Source: an uncultured Campylobacter sp.
Lineage (GTDB): Bacteria; Campylobacterota; Campylobacteria; Campylobacterales; Campylobacteraceae
Assembly: GCA_949294425.1 (NCBI GenBank)
Contig: CASFHJ010000045.1
Coordinates: 1 to 5,669, forward strand
Direction of reading: 5' to 3'
Length of the DNA: 5,669 nt
Position numbers and translations under genes: made by a program. This document shows, in pieces, positions 1 to 5,669 of this stretch (positions within the stretch are counted from its first letter, which is position 1; each line of letters starts with the position of its first letter). Below the pieces are notes generated by a model that saw nothing but the letters and a program-made list of their open reading frames with translations, was not told the origin of the DNA and ran no database searches.

Positions 1-890
1 AAGCTAACATTCATCAAAGATCTATCTTCCTTTCTTGAAAAGCCTGTATAAAAGCCCTCGCTATTATCTATACACTCATAAAGTATCTTAGCTTTTGCTT
101 GATTTTGCTCATCTATCTTAGCAAGTCCGCCCTGTTTTAAAAGCCATTTCATCTCAAGGGCAAACATATATATAGCAAAGCTTGGCGGGGTGTTAAACAA
201 GGACTTGTTTTCAGCATGAACGCTGTATTTTAGCATAGAGGCTAAATTTTTACTAGCACTTCTTTCAAGCATATCCTTTCTTATGATAACACAGGCAAGA
301 CCTGAAATTCCGGCATTTTTTTGCGTACCTCCATAAAGCAAGGCTATATTAGAAAAGTCAAGCTTTTTAGAGAAAAAATCACTAGAAGCATCGACTACTA
401 AAGGAGCCTTAGTTTTTGGATAGCTTTTATACTGGGTTCCGTAAATGGTATTATTAGAGCAAATATAAGCATAATCAGAGCCATCATCAAAGCTAACATC
501 AGGGATATAAGAAAAATTATCCTCCTCACTACTTGCACTAATCTTTACATCAATGCCTAAAATTTTAGCTTCTTTTATGGCTTTTTTAGTCCAAATGCCT
601 GTATTTGCATACTCGCAAGTTTTTCCCATGCTTAAATTCATAGGTATCATGGCAAATTGCAAAGAAGCTCCACCTTGCAAAAACAAAACCTCATAATCAT
701 CGCTTAAGCCATAAAGCTCCTTAACATCTTGCATAGCGCCAAAATGCACCTCTTCAAAGATCTTTGTCCTATGGCTTACTTCCATTATGGAAAAGCCTTT
801 GTTTTTATAGCTTAAAAGCTCCTCTTTTGCCTCAGTTAAAAGCTCTAGCGGTAGGGTTGATGGACCTGCACTAAAATTTAAAACTCTCAT
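1..890 (-). CDS. serC: Phosphoserine aminotransferase SerC (C-terminus cut by window edge)
   Basis: SerC is a cytoplasmic PLP-dependent enzyme. It converts 3-phosphohydroxypyruvate and glutamate to O-phosphoserine and 2-oxoglutarate in serine synthesis, and it also serves the DXP-dependent pyridoxal phosphate pathway. About 296 residues are readable, against roughly 360 for the family, so about 60 C-terminal residues lie off the left edge. The N-terminus [14 protein letters not shown] is the classic SerC opening. Also visible are HR at 40-41, LQGGAS at 71-76 (cofactor phosphate loop), W100 (expected to stack on the PLP ring), D167 in VVDASSD, and the Schiff-base lysine K191 in GGTQKNAG. The last readable residues, RSLMNVS, match the conserved RS-MN- substrate-binding stretch. 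The ATG at 888-890 is preceded by AAAAGGAT, a good Shine-Dalgarno. The gene starts 12 nt after the xseA stop, which implies co-transcription. No frameshift is seen. Identity is very secure. Confidence 0.96.
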   Translation of the reverse strand, partial: MRVLNFSAGPSTLPLELLTEAKEELLSYKNKGFSIMEVSHRTKIFEEVHFGAMQDVKELYGLSDDYEVLFLQGGASLQFAMIPMNLSMGKTCEYANTGIWTKKAIKEAKILGIDVKISASSEEDNFSYIPDVSFDDGSDYAYICSNNTIYGTQYKSYPKTKAPLVVDASSDFFSKKLDFSNIALLYGGTQKNAGISGLACVIIRKDMLERSASKNLASMLKYSVHAENKSLFNTPPSFAIYMFALEMKWLLKQGGLAKIDEQNQAKAKILYECIDNSEGFYTGFSRKEDRSLMNVS

Positions 891-902
891 ACCTATCCTT
901 TT

Positions 903-2066
903 TTATAGAATTTTAGCCTCTTTTTTACACTCTAAGCCGAGTAAGGAAACAAGATCGCCACTTTTTAGCTCTTGTAAAGATAGTATTTTATCATCTTTTT
1001 GTATGCAAACTAGCTTTTTACTTTTTTCAAAAAATGCCTCATGCAAAGAAAGGGCATTTTCAAATTTTTCTACTAGAGATCTTTTAGCGCTTATTTTTGA
1101 ATGTATAAGTAACTTAAGTTGCTTTTTTAATAAATTTAAATGCTCTAGTTTTTGCTCTAAATTTTTCTTAGGAGACCTAGTTTTTAGCATTTTTTCACAA
1201 AACAAAAGCTCTTGTTCGCGTTTTTTTATGATATTTTTTACAAAAAAAGCTATCTTATCCTCTAAGATGTCTAAATTTTGCATTAATTCATCTTTTGAGC
1301 TAAAAACTAAATTTATAGCAGCACTTGGAGTGGGTGCTCTTAAATCCGCTACAAAATCGCTAATAACATAGTCTATTTCGTGTCCTATAGCTGAAATTAT
1401 AGGGGTTTTAGCCTTAAAAATTTCTCTTGCTAAGTCTTCATCATTAAAGCAAAATAAATCCTGTTTACTACCCCCTCCCCTTGCTATAATAATCAAATCA
1501 AAATTCATCTCATCAGCCTTTCTTAAGGCTTGTATAATTGAAGCTGGGGCATTTAAGCCCTGAGTAAGGGCATTAAAAAGATAAAATTTGGCTAAAAAAT
1601 ACTCCTTTTGCCTAATAAGCTTTAGCATATCCTCAAGAGCTGCTGAAGTAAAAGAGCTTATTATCCCTACTCTTTGAGGCAGAGCCTTTATCTTTTTTTT
1701 AAGGTTTTCATCAAAAAGCCCTTCTTTTTGCAATCTTTCTTTTAATTCTAAAAACTTAGCCTCCAAATCTCCTAAGCCTGATTTTTGCATATTTTTTGCT
1801 ATAAACTGATAACGTCCGCTTTCAGCATAAAGACTTACAAAACCACTAAGCTCTAAAAAATCCCCAACCTTAGGCACAAAACCTAAATTTAAAGTATTTG
1901 TTCTAAACATCACACAAGATATGCTAGATCTATCATCTTTAAGCTCAAAATACCAATGCCCCGAGCTATGTATGGTTATCTTTGCAAGTTCAGCACTTAA
2001 GCTTATATCGCTTAAATAAGTTTCAAGCAAGCTTTTCGCTTTTAAATTTAATTCCGTAACAGTCAT
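903..2066 (-). CDS. xseA: Exodeoxyribonuclease VII large subunit XseA
   Basis: XseA is the catalytic large subunit of exonuclease VII, which works with several copies of the small subunit XseB to degrade single-stranded DNA in repair and recombination. From the ATG at 2064-2066 it has 387 residues, shorter than the E. coli protein (about 456). An N-terminal OB-fold DNA-binding domain covers about 1-95, with WYFELKD and SGRYQF visible. The catalytic domain begins near 130 and carries ARGGGSKQDLFCFND at 195-209, ISAIGHEID at 224-232 and RAPTPSAA at 243-250, all family signatures. A charged, probably coiled-coil region at about 257-345 would bind XseB. An in-frame ATG at 2073-2075 would add MFK. 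I prefer the later start because the AAAAAG at 2076-2081 abuts the earlier ATG but sits 9 nt from the later one, and because MT-TELNLKAK resembles the usual Campylobacter N-terminus. xseB is not in the window. Confidence 0.95.
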   Translation of the reverse strand: MTVTELNLKAKSLLETYLSDISLSAELAKITIHSSGHWYFELKDDRSSISCVMFRTNTLNLGFVPKVGDFLELSGFVSLYAESGRYQFIAKNMQKSGLGDLEAKFLELKERLQKEGLFDENLKKKIKALPQRVGIISSFTSAALEDMLKLIRQKEYFLAKFYLFNALTQGLNAPASIIQALRKADEMNFDLIIIARGGGSKQDLFCFNDEDLAREIFKAKTPIISAIGHEIDYVISDFVADLRAPTPSAAINLVFSSKDELMQNLDILEDKIAFFVKNIIKKREQELLFCEKMLKTRSPKKNLEQKLEHLNLLKKQLKLLIHSKISAKRSLVEKFENALSLHEAFFEKSKKLVCIQKDDKILSLQELKSGDLVSLLGLECKKEAKIL

Positions 2067-2094
2067 CTTAAACATCTTTTTACTAAAAATATAA

Positions 2095-2111
2095 AAGGCT
2101 TTAAAAGCCTT
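2095..2111 (-). terminator. Hairpin with T-rich tail upstream of xseA (possible terminator or operator)
   Basis: Arms AAGGCTTT (2095-2102) and AAAGCCTT (2104-2111) are perfect inverted repeats around one base. As RNA this gives about a 7-bp stem with a 3-nt loop. Read on the minus strand, the stem is followed by TTATATTTTTA, which resembles an intrinsic terminator. It lies only about 30 nt before xseA, an odd place unless it ends transcription entering from the tct side, acts in the xseA leader, or is a protein-binding palindrome. The plus-strand side is also T-rich, so direction is uncertain. Confidence 0.4.
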
Positions 2112-2136
2112 GTTTTCATTGTCTTTTAAATGGTTT

Positions 2137-2165
2137 TGTGTAAAAAATACACATTTGTATACAAA
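2137..2165. promoter_or_regulatory. Tandem palindromes, candidate operator for tctCBA
   Basis: Two adjacent inverted repeats are present. The first is TGTGTA-AAAAA-TACACA at 2137-2153 (6-bp arms, 5-nt spacer). The second is the perfect 12-bp palindrome TTTGTATACAAA at 2154-2165. Together they give four TGTA/TACA half-sites. TTGTATACAA-type palindromes are typical of binding sites for GntR/FadR-family regulators of organic acid uptake, which is family knowledge. The cluster lies just upstream of a TATAAA box at 2170-2175, a position suited to regulation. Assignment to a GntR-type factor is inference, and no regulator gene is in the window. Confidence 0.45.
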
Positions 2166-2169
2166 AAAA

Positions 2170-2175
2170 TATAAA
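2170..2175 (+). promoter_or_regulatory. Candidate upstream -10 box for tctC
   Basis: TATAAA sits 4 nt downstream of the 12-bp palindrome. Campylobacter sigma-70 promoters rely mainly on a TATAAT-like -10 and lack a strong -35, so this is a plausible -10 whose spacer and upstream region would be covered by a bound regulator. It would give a leader of about 80 nt. In such AT-rich DNA, chance matches are common. Confidence 0.3.
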
Positions 2176-2232
2176 TAAACAAAAAAAGAAAAAATACTTA
2201 AGTTAAATTTAGCAAAAATAAAATTACAAAAA

Positions 2233-2238
2233 TATAAA
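2233..2238 (+). promoter_or_regulatory. Candidate proximal -10 box for tctC
   Basis: A second TATAAA lies 23 nt before the tctC start codon. It would place the transcription start near 2245 and give a very short leader that still includes the AAGGAG ribosome binding site. It competes with the box at 2170. Which one is used cannot be decided by eye. Confidence 0.3.
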
Positions 2239-2249
2239 CTTTTCTTAAT

Positions 2250-2255
2250 AAGGAG
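2250..2255 (+). promoter_or_regulatory. Ribosome binding site of tctC
   Basis: AAGGAG lies 6 nt before the ATG at 2262, a near-ideal Shine-Dalgarno. It is the strongest in the tct operon, which fits the need for an excess of periplasmic binding protein over the membrane subunits. It also settles the tctC start. Confidence 0.8.
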
Positions 2256-2261
2256 AAAAAT

Positions 2262-3224
2262 ATGAAGAAATTTGCTTTACTGGCGACATGTTGTGCCTTA
2301 AGCCTTGCTCTTGCAAAAGAACCAACAAGACCTGAGTGTATAGCACCAGCACAACCAGGAGGTGGTTTTGATTTAACATGTAAGTTAGCTCAAACAAGCA
2401 TGATAGATAGCAAGATCTTAAAAACTCCTATGAGAGTTACTTATATGCCCGGAGGTCTTGGGGTTGTAGCCTATAACTCCATGAATACAAGCCGTGCTAA
2501 AAATGCGGACGTTATAGTAGCTTTTTCAAGCGGAACCCTTTTAAACATAGCCACAGGAAAGCACGGAAGATATAATGAAAATGATGCTAGATGGCTTGCC
2601 TCTGCTGGGGTTGATTATGGTATGGTAGCTGTTAGGGCTGATAGTCCTTACAAGAATTTAGAGGATTTAATACAAGCATTAAAAAAAGATCCTTCCTCTG
2701 TTAGCATAGGAGCGGGTGGCTCTATAGGTGGGCAGGACTGGATGCAAACAGCCATGCTTGCAAAGGCAACTGGTATAGATGTAAAACAGGTTAGATACGT
2801 AGCCTTTGAAGGTGGTGGAGATATGCTAACCTCTCTTTTAGGAGGACATATAGATGTTGGATCCTCTGGTATAGCAGAGCTTTTACCTCAAATACAATCA
2901 GGACAGATAAGAGTTTTAGCAGTTTTTGCTCCTAATAGACTTGGCGGAGCCTTAGCAAGTGCTCCTACTGCAAAAGAGCTTGGATACGATATAGAATGGG
3001 TAACCGTTAGGGGTTATTACATGGGACCTAAGGTTACTGATGAGGAGTATAATTGGTGGTTAAATGCCTTTAAAAAACTCAAACAAACAAAGGAATTTAA
3101 AGAGCAGCTAACTCAAAGAGGGCTTTTTGAATTTGACAAAGACGGAGCTGAGTTTGACGCCTTTGTAAAAGAGCAAACTAACAAATACAGAGCCCTAGCA
3201 AGAGAATATGGGCTTATAAAGTAA
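2262..3224 (+). CDS. tctC: Tripartite tricarboxylate transporter substrate-binding protein TctC
   Basis: TctC is the periplasmic receptor of a TTT-family uptake system. It binds a carboxylate, citrate in the founding Salmonella member, and passes it to TctA/TctB. The 320 residues match the family length (about 320-330). The N-terminus is a signal peptide: MKK, a hydrophobic stretch at 4-17, and a likely cleavage after ALA at 16-18. C10 and C11 lie in the hydrophobic core without a proper lipobox, so I do not call it a lipoprotein. Family signatures are ECIAPAQPGGGFDLTCK at 25-41 (first ligand-binding loop), YMPGGLGVVAYN at 61-72, and the second lobe with GAGGSIGGQD at 150-159 and GIAELLPQIQSGQIRVLAV at 203-221. 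C26 and C40 are the only cysteines in the mature protein and could form a disulfide. It is first in the operon, 4 nt before tctB. The family is certain; the exact substrate is not. Confidence 0.94.
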   Translation: MKKFALLATCCALSLALAKEPTRPECIAPAQPGGGFDLTCKLAQTSMIDSKILKTPMRVTYMPGGLGVVAYNSMNTSRAKNADVIVAFSSGTLLNIATGKHGRYNENDARWLASAGVDYGMVAVRADSPYKNLEDLIQALKKDPSSVSIGAGGSIGGQDWMQTAMLAKATGIDVKQVRYVAFEGGGDMLTSLLGGHIDVGSSGIAELLPQIQSGQIRVLAVFAPNRLGGALASAPTAKELGYDIEWVTVRGYYMGPKVTDEEYNWWLNAFKKLKQTKEFKEQLTQRGLFEFDKDGAEFDAFVKEQTNKYRALAREYGLIK

Positions 3225-3228
3225 AAAT

Positions 3229-3666
3229 ATGATAAGCACTAAGATTTTTTCAGTATTATTATTAATCTTATCCTTACTTGGAATTTACGTGGGCTGGGGC
3301 ATTACTACAGAGTTTCAATACGAACCTCTAGGTCCTAGACCCTTTCCTGTTGGTGCCTTATTTTTAATAGCAATATGCTCGGTTTTGCTATTTTTTTTCG
3401 CAGAAGACACAGATGTAAAGTGGCCTAATTTTGCCGTAGCAAAAAGGCTAATTATCCTAGCCATAAGCTTTTTTGGCTTTTATCTTTTGTTTGAATACAT
3501 AGGTTTCATACTTAGTAGCGGGCTTTTTATGCTTATAATCGCTCTTCTTTTTGGAGCAAATTTTATAAAAGCTCTTATATTTTCAGTGCTTTGTAGCCTG
3601 ATATTATACTACTGCTTTGATTCCTTACTACAAATAACCCTGCCACTTGGCATAATCTTTGAATGA
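3229..3666 (+). CDS. tctB: Tripartite tricarboxylate transporter small membrane subunit TctB
   Basis: TctB is the small, poorly conserved integral membrane subunit that works with TctA in TTT transporters. At 145 residues it has the usual size. Hydrophobic segments lie at about 5-24, 40-58, 70-88, 91-109 and 112-130, giving four or five membrane spans. The GPRPFP stretch at 35-40, between the first two spans, corresponds to the G-x-x-F-P motif of the family. The ATG is 4 nt after the tctC stop. Only a weak purine run (AAAG, 3218-3221) precedes it, inside the end of tctC, so translation is probably coupled. A run of eight T at 3391-3398 encodes F55-F57; the frame is intact here. The call rests on size, topology, the motif and its place between tctC and tctA. 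Confidence 0.9.
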   Translation: MISTKIFSVLLLILSLLGIYVGWGITTEFQYEPLGPRPFPVGALFLIAICSVLLFFFAEDTDVKWPNFAVAKRLIILAISFFGFYLLFEYIGFILSSGLFMLIIALLFGANFIKALIFSVLCSLILYYCFDSLLQITLPLGIIFE

Positions 3667-3670
3667 AAGG
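3665..3670 (+). promoter_or_regulatory. Ribosome binding site of tctA overlapping the tctB stop
   Basis: GAAAGG overlaps the TGA stop of tctB and lies 6 nt before the tctA ATG at 3677. The overlap suggests that ribosomes finishing tctB help start tctA, which would keep the two membrane subunits in proportion. Confidence 0.6.
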
Positions 3671-3676
3671 CGATAA

Positions 3677-5188
3677 ATGGATACTTGGGCATATTTAATG
3701 CAAGGATTTGGCGTAGCGCTTGATCCTTCAAACCTAGTAATAGCCTTAATAGGCTGTTTTATAGGAACTATAGTAGGAATGCTTCCCGGACTTGGACCGA
3801 TAAATGGAGTAGCCATACTTTTACCTCTGGCTTATACCATGAAATTACCTCCTGAATCAGCCCTTATACTTCTAGCAACGGTTTATATAGGCTGTGAGTA
3901 TGGAGGTAGAATTTCATCTATCTTGCTTGGAATTCCCGGAGAAGCAGCAGCTATAATGACTACCCTAGATGGACACCCTCTAGCTAAAAAGGGACAAGGC
4001 GGCAAGGCTCTTTGTATATCGGCTCTTAGCTCTTTTATAGGTTCTTTTATAGCTATTTGTGGGATAATACTTTTTGCACCGCTTATTGCTTCTTGGGCTT
4101 TGAAATTTGGACCGGCTGAGTATTTTGCTCTCATAATCTTTGCCCTAGCAACCCTTGGTTCAATGCTTGCTCAAAAGCCTATACGTTCTTTGCTTGCTGC
4201 CTTAATAGGGCTATTTTTAACAACCATTGGCATAGACGGAAATACAGGAGTATACCGCTTTACCTTTGATGTGCCTCATCTTTTTGATGGAATTCCTTTT
4301 GTTATCTTAGTAATTGGTCTTTTTTCAGTAAGTGAGATCTTTTTAATGCTAGAACAAACCCATACCTCACAAGTCATCATCAAAAAAACGGGTAAACTCT
4401 TAATAAGTCTAAAAGAATTTCTCTTCTCTTTTTACACTATAATCCGCTCTGCTTTCATAGGATTTTTTGTAGGAGTTTTACCGGGAGCTGGAGCAACCAT
4501 AGCGAGTGCGATAAGCTATATGAGTGAAAAAAAATTAGCTGGAGAAAAGGGAGAATTTGGAAAAGGAGATCTAAGAGGGGTTGCAGCACCTGAAGCAGCA
4601 AATAATGCCTCTGCTTGTGGCTCTTTTATACCATTGTTAACGCTTGGATTGCCGGGTTCTGGCACGACTGCTGTTATGCTTGGAGCCCTAACCTTGTATA
4701 ATATAAATCCGGGTCCTACAATGTTTACAGAACAAGCTGACATAGTTTGGGGACTAGTTGCGTCCTTGCTTATAGCAAACTGCGTTTTATTGCTTATGAA
4801 TTTACCCCTAATAGGCGTTTTTGTTAAGATTTTAAGTATACCTGTTTGGTCTCTTGCGCCTTTTATATTGATAGTCTCATCAATTGGCGTATACTCTATA
4901 AATTCTACAAATTTTGATCTCTTGCTTATATTAATCATAGGGCTAATAGGATATTTCTTAAGAAAACTTGAATTTCCTATGGCACCCTTGATATTAGGCT
5001 TTGTTTTAGGAGAAATGCTAGAAGTAAATTTAAGAAGGGCATTATCTGTTAGTAATGGAGACTTTTCCATACTTTATAGTGGCTACATAGCACCTATACT
5101 GCTTATAGCTGCTCTTTTAGTAGTCATAATACCGCCTTTTTTCAAAAAGCTTAGACGCCCTGCTAGTTTAGATCAAAATATTAACTAG
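3677..5188 (+). CDS. tctA: Tripartite tricarboxylate transporter large membrane subunit TctA
   Basis: TctA is the large, highly conserved membrane subunit that forms the translocation path for carboxylate uptake driven by an ion gradient. The 503 residues agree with the family length (about 500). The protein is hydrophobic throughout, with roughly 11-12 spans. Signature loops are GMLPGLGPINGVA at 34-46, YIGCEYGGRISSILLGIPGEA at 70-90 (Y-GG-S and GIPGEA), GVLPGAGATIASAISY at 266-281, APEAANNA at 304-311 and GLPGSGTTAVMLG at 324-336. The G-LPG-G motif near 34 and again near 266 reflects the family's internal duplication: two halves, each with a discontinuous loop. The C-terminus is short and basic (FFKKLRR, 488-494), as expected for a cytoplasmic tail. 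The start is set by GAAAGG 6 nt upstream, and the gene begins 10 nt after tctB. It is the last gene of the operon and is followed by a hairpin terminator. Confidence 0.97.
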   Translation: MDTWAYLMQGFGVALDPSNLVIALIGCFIGTIVGMLPGLGPINGVAILLPLAYTMKLPPESALILLATVYIGCEYGGRISSILLGIPGEAAAIMTTLDGHPLAKKGQGGKALCISALSSFIGSFIAICGIILFAPLIASWALKFGPAEYFALIIFALATLGSMLAQKPIRSLLAALIGLFLTTIGIDGNTGVYRFTFDVPHLFDGIPFVILVIGLFSVSEIFLMLEQTHTSQVIIKKTGKLLISLKEFLFSFYTIIRSAFIGFFVGVLPGAGATIASAISYMSEKKLAGEKGEFGKGDLRGVAAPEAANNASACGSFIPLLTLGLPGSGTTAVMLGALTLYNINPGPTMFTEQADIVWGLVASLLIANCVLLLMNLPLIGVFVKILSIPVWSLAPFILIVSSIGVYSINSTNFDLLLILIIGLIGYFLRKLEFPMAPLILGFVLGEMLEVNLRRALSVSNGDFSILYSGYIAPILLIAALLVVIIPPFFKKLRRPASLDQNIN

Positions 5189-5190
5189 GA

Positions 5191-5219
5191 CTTAAGGTGC
5201 TATAAAGTAGCACCTTAGG
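5191..5219. terminator. Probable bidirectional intrinsic terminator between tctA and the convergent gene
   Basis: Arms TAAGGTGCTA (5193-5202) and TAGCACCTTA (5208-5217) are perfectly complementary around a 5-nt loop (TAAAG). One G-U pair and one G-C pair extend the stem to 12 bp. On the plus strand it begins 2 nt after the tctA stop and is followed by the T-rich ATTTATCTTTTT. On the minus strand the following bases are moderately T-rich (TTAATATTTT). Because the genes converge and the gap is only 33 nt, one hairpin probably ends both transcripts. The plus-strand direction has the better tail. Confidence 0.8.
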
Positions 5220-5221
5220 AT

Positions 5222-5669
5222 TTATCTTTTTAAGCTTGTTTCTAAAAAGATTTTAAACTCCTTTACCCTTTCTATCATTTTAGGACTTAGTCTTAAGAGT
5301 GTGTGGGTTTTATCATAGATGAAAATTCTACCCTCCTTATAAGCCCTGCTTTGCCTTAAAGCCTCATTTTGTGAAAGTAAGCTTTTTATATCCTTGGCTG
5401 AAATTCCTAGTATTATCATGTCAGGATCTTGTTTTAAGATAAATTCAGAGCTTATTATAGGTCTTGCAATAGCACTTTTCATGCTTAAATTTTTCACACC
5501 TATACTTCTTAAAATATCAGCTATTAAAGAATTATCGCTAAAAGCCATTAAAGGATTTGAAGAAAACAAATATATAGCACTTTTATCAAGCGGTTCTTTC
5601 TTAAGCTCTTCTATTTCTTTATCAAACTTATCAAGCACTTGCTTAGCTTCTTTTTCTCTACCTAAGAGC
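5222..5669 (-). CDS. Periplasmic substrate-binding protein of an iron/heme/cobalamin-type ABC importer (N-terminus cut by window edge)
   Basis: The frame runs open from the right edge to a TAA at 5222-5224, giving 148 C-terminal residues. A GTG at 5636-5638 is not the start: upstream in-frame codons read LLGREKEAKQ and continue smoothly into VLDKFDKEIEELKK, the long helix typical of this family's linker. The second lobe follows, with SNPLMAFSDNSLIADILRSIG, the DPDMIILG motif at 5405-5428 (DPD-hydrophobic is a hallmark of FepB/BtuF/HmuT-like proteins), and the ending RLSPKMIERVKEFKIFL. The NSLIADILRSIG stretch recalls heme or corrinoid receptors, but the ligand cannot be told from the C-terminal lobe. 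By analogy, permease and ATPase genes would be expected upstream, beyond the right edge. It is convergent with tctA and not part of that operon. Confidence 0.82.
   Translation of the reverse strand, partial: LLGREKEAKQVLDKFDKEIEELKKEPLDKSAIYLFSSNPLMAFSDNSLIADILRSIGVKNLSMKSAIARPIISSEFILKQDPDMIILGISAKDIKSLLSQNEALRQSRAYKEGRIFIYDKTHTLLRLSPKMIERVKEFKIFLETSLKR

Larger units (their letters stand above)
2067..2261. other. Divergent intergenic regulatory region (xseA / tctC)
   Basis: This very AT-rich stretch separates the divergent xseA and tctC genes and holds no plausible gene. It contains a hairpin-forming palindrome near xseA (2095-2111), a cluster of inverted TGTA/TACA half-sites (2137-2165), A-rich runs of up to 7 A at 2163-2169 and 2181-2187, TATAAA-like boxes on the plus strand at 2170 and 2233, a TATATT-like box on the minus strand at 2088-2093, and the tctC ribosome binding site. 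Both promoters presumably lie here. The transcription starts cannot be fixed from sequence alone. Confidence 0.8.

Noticed and set aside
1003..1371. 122-residue open frame on the plus strand within xseA
   Set aside because: It lies antisense to the conserved XseA coding sequence, has a Phe/Ser/Lys-rich composition typical of a shadow frame, and shows no recognisable domain.
1471..1480. G-rich tract (GGGGAGGGGG on the minus strand) in xseA as a phase-variable switch
   Set aside because: The run is broken by an A, the longest G stretch is five, and it encodes the conserved RGGGS motif, so it is not a typical Campylobacter contingency tract.
2163..2200. A-rich repeats in the divergent region as a CRISPR or iteron array
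   Set aside because: The runs are irregular, low in complexity and without a constant repeat unit or spacing. They fit an AT-rich promoter region.
2289..2294. TctC as a lipoprotein, from the C10-C11 pair
   Set aside because: The residues before each cysteine do not fit a lipobox (Thr or Cys at -1), the preceding segment is too short, and a proper ALA cleavage site follows.
3628..4134. Two short minus-strand frames (3628-3816 and 3883-4134) opposite tctB/tctA
   Set aside because: They are antisense shadows of conserved TctA loops, with no domain and no supporting context.
4516..5070. 184-residue open frame on the minus strand within tctA
   Set aside because: It is the mirror of the conserved second half of TctA. 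Its Pro/Ser/Ile-rich translation is what antisense of a hydrophobic membrane gene gives, with no family signature.
5636..5638. GTG as the start of the rightmost minus-strand gene
   Set aside because: In-frame codons continue to the window edge and read as the family's linker helix, so this is an internal valine.

Overview
This window looks like chromosomal DNA from an AT-rich epsilonproteobacterium, most probably a Campylobacter species. The evidence is the strong A/T bias, the tight gene packing, and proteins that read like Campylobacter homologues, above all the XseA and SerC pair. The species cannot be fixed from sequence reading alone.

Layout, left to right. (1) Positions 1-890, minus strand: serC, phosphoserine aminotransferase, missing its C-terminus at the left edge. 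(2) Positions 903-2066, minus strand: xseA, the large subunit of exodeoxyribonuclease VII, 12 nt upstream of serC and probably co-transcribed with it. (3) Positions 2067-2261: a very AT-rich divergent intergenic region. It holds a hairpin next to xseA, a cluster of TGTA/TACA half-sites that includes a perfect 12-bp palindrome, candidate -10 elements, and a strong Shine-Dalgarno for tctC. (4) Positions 2262-5188, plus strand: a compact three-gene operon tctC-tctB-tctA, with gaps of 4 and 10 nt, encoding a complete tripartite tricarboxylate transporter (TTT family). (5) Positions 5191-5219: a hairpin that probably serves as a shared terminator for convergent genes. (6) Positions 5222-5669, minus strand: the C-terminal part of a periplasmic substrate-binding protein of the iron/heme/cobalamin ABC-uptake type, with its 5' end beyond the right edge.

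How they work together. TctC captures a carboxylate, typically citrate, in the periplasm and delivers it to the TctB-TctA membrane complex for ion-driven uptake. The minus-strand genes are housekeeping: XseA in DNA repair and SerC in serine and pyridoxal phosphate biosynthesis. The Tct operon looks like an accessory nutrient-uptake module beside conserved genes. Its usual two-component regulator TctD/TctE is not in the window, and the palindrome cluster upstream of tctC suggests control by a dimeric repressor or activator instead.

I see no wholly new system. The least explained sequence is the regulatory region between xseA and tctC.
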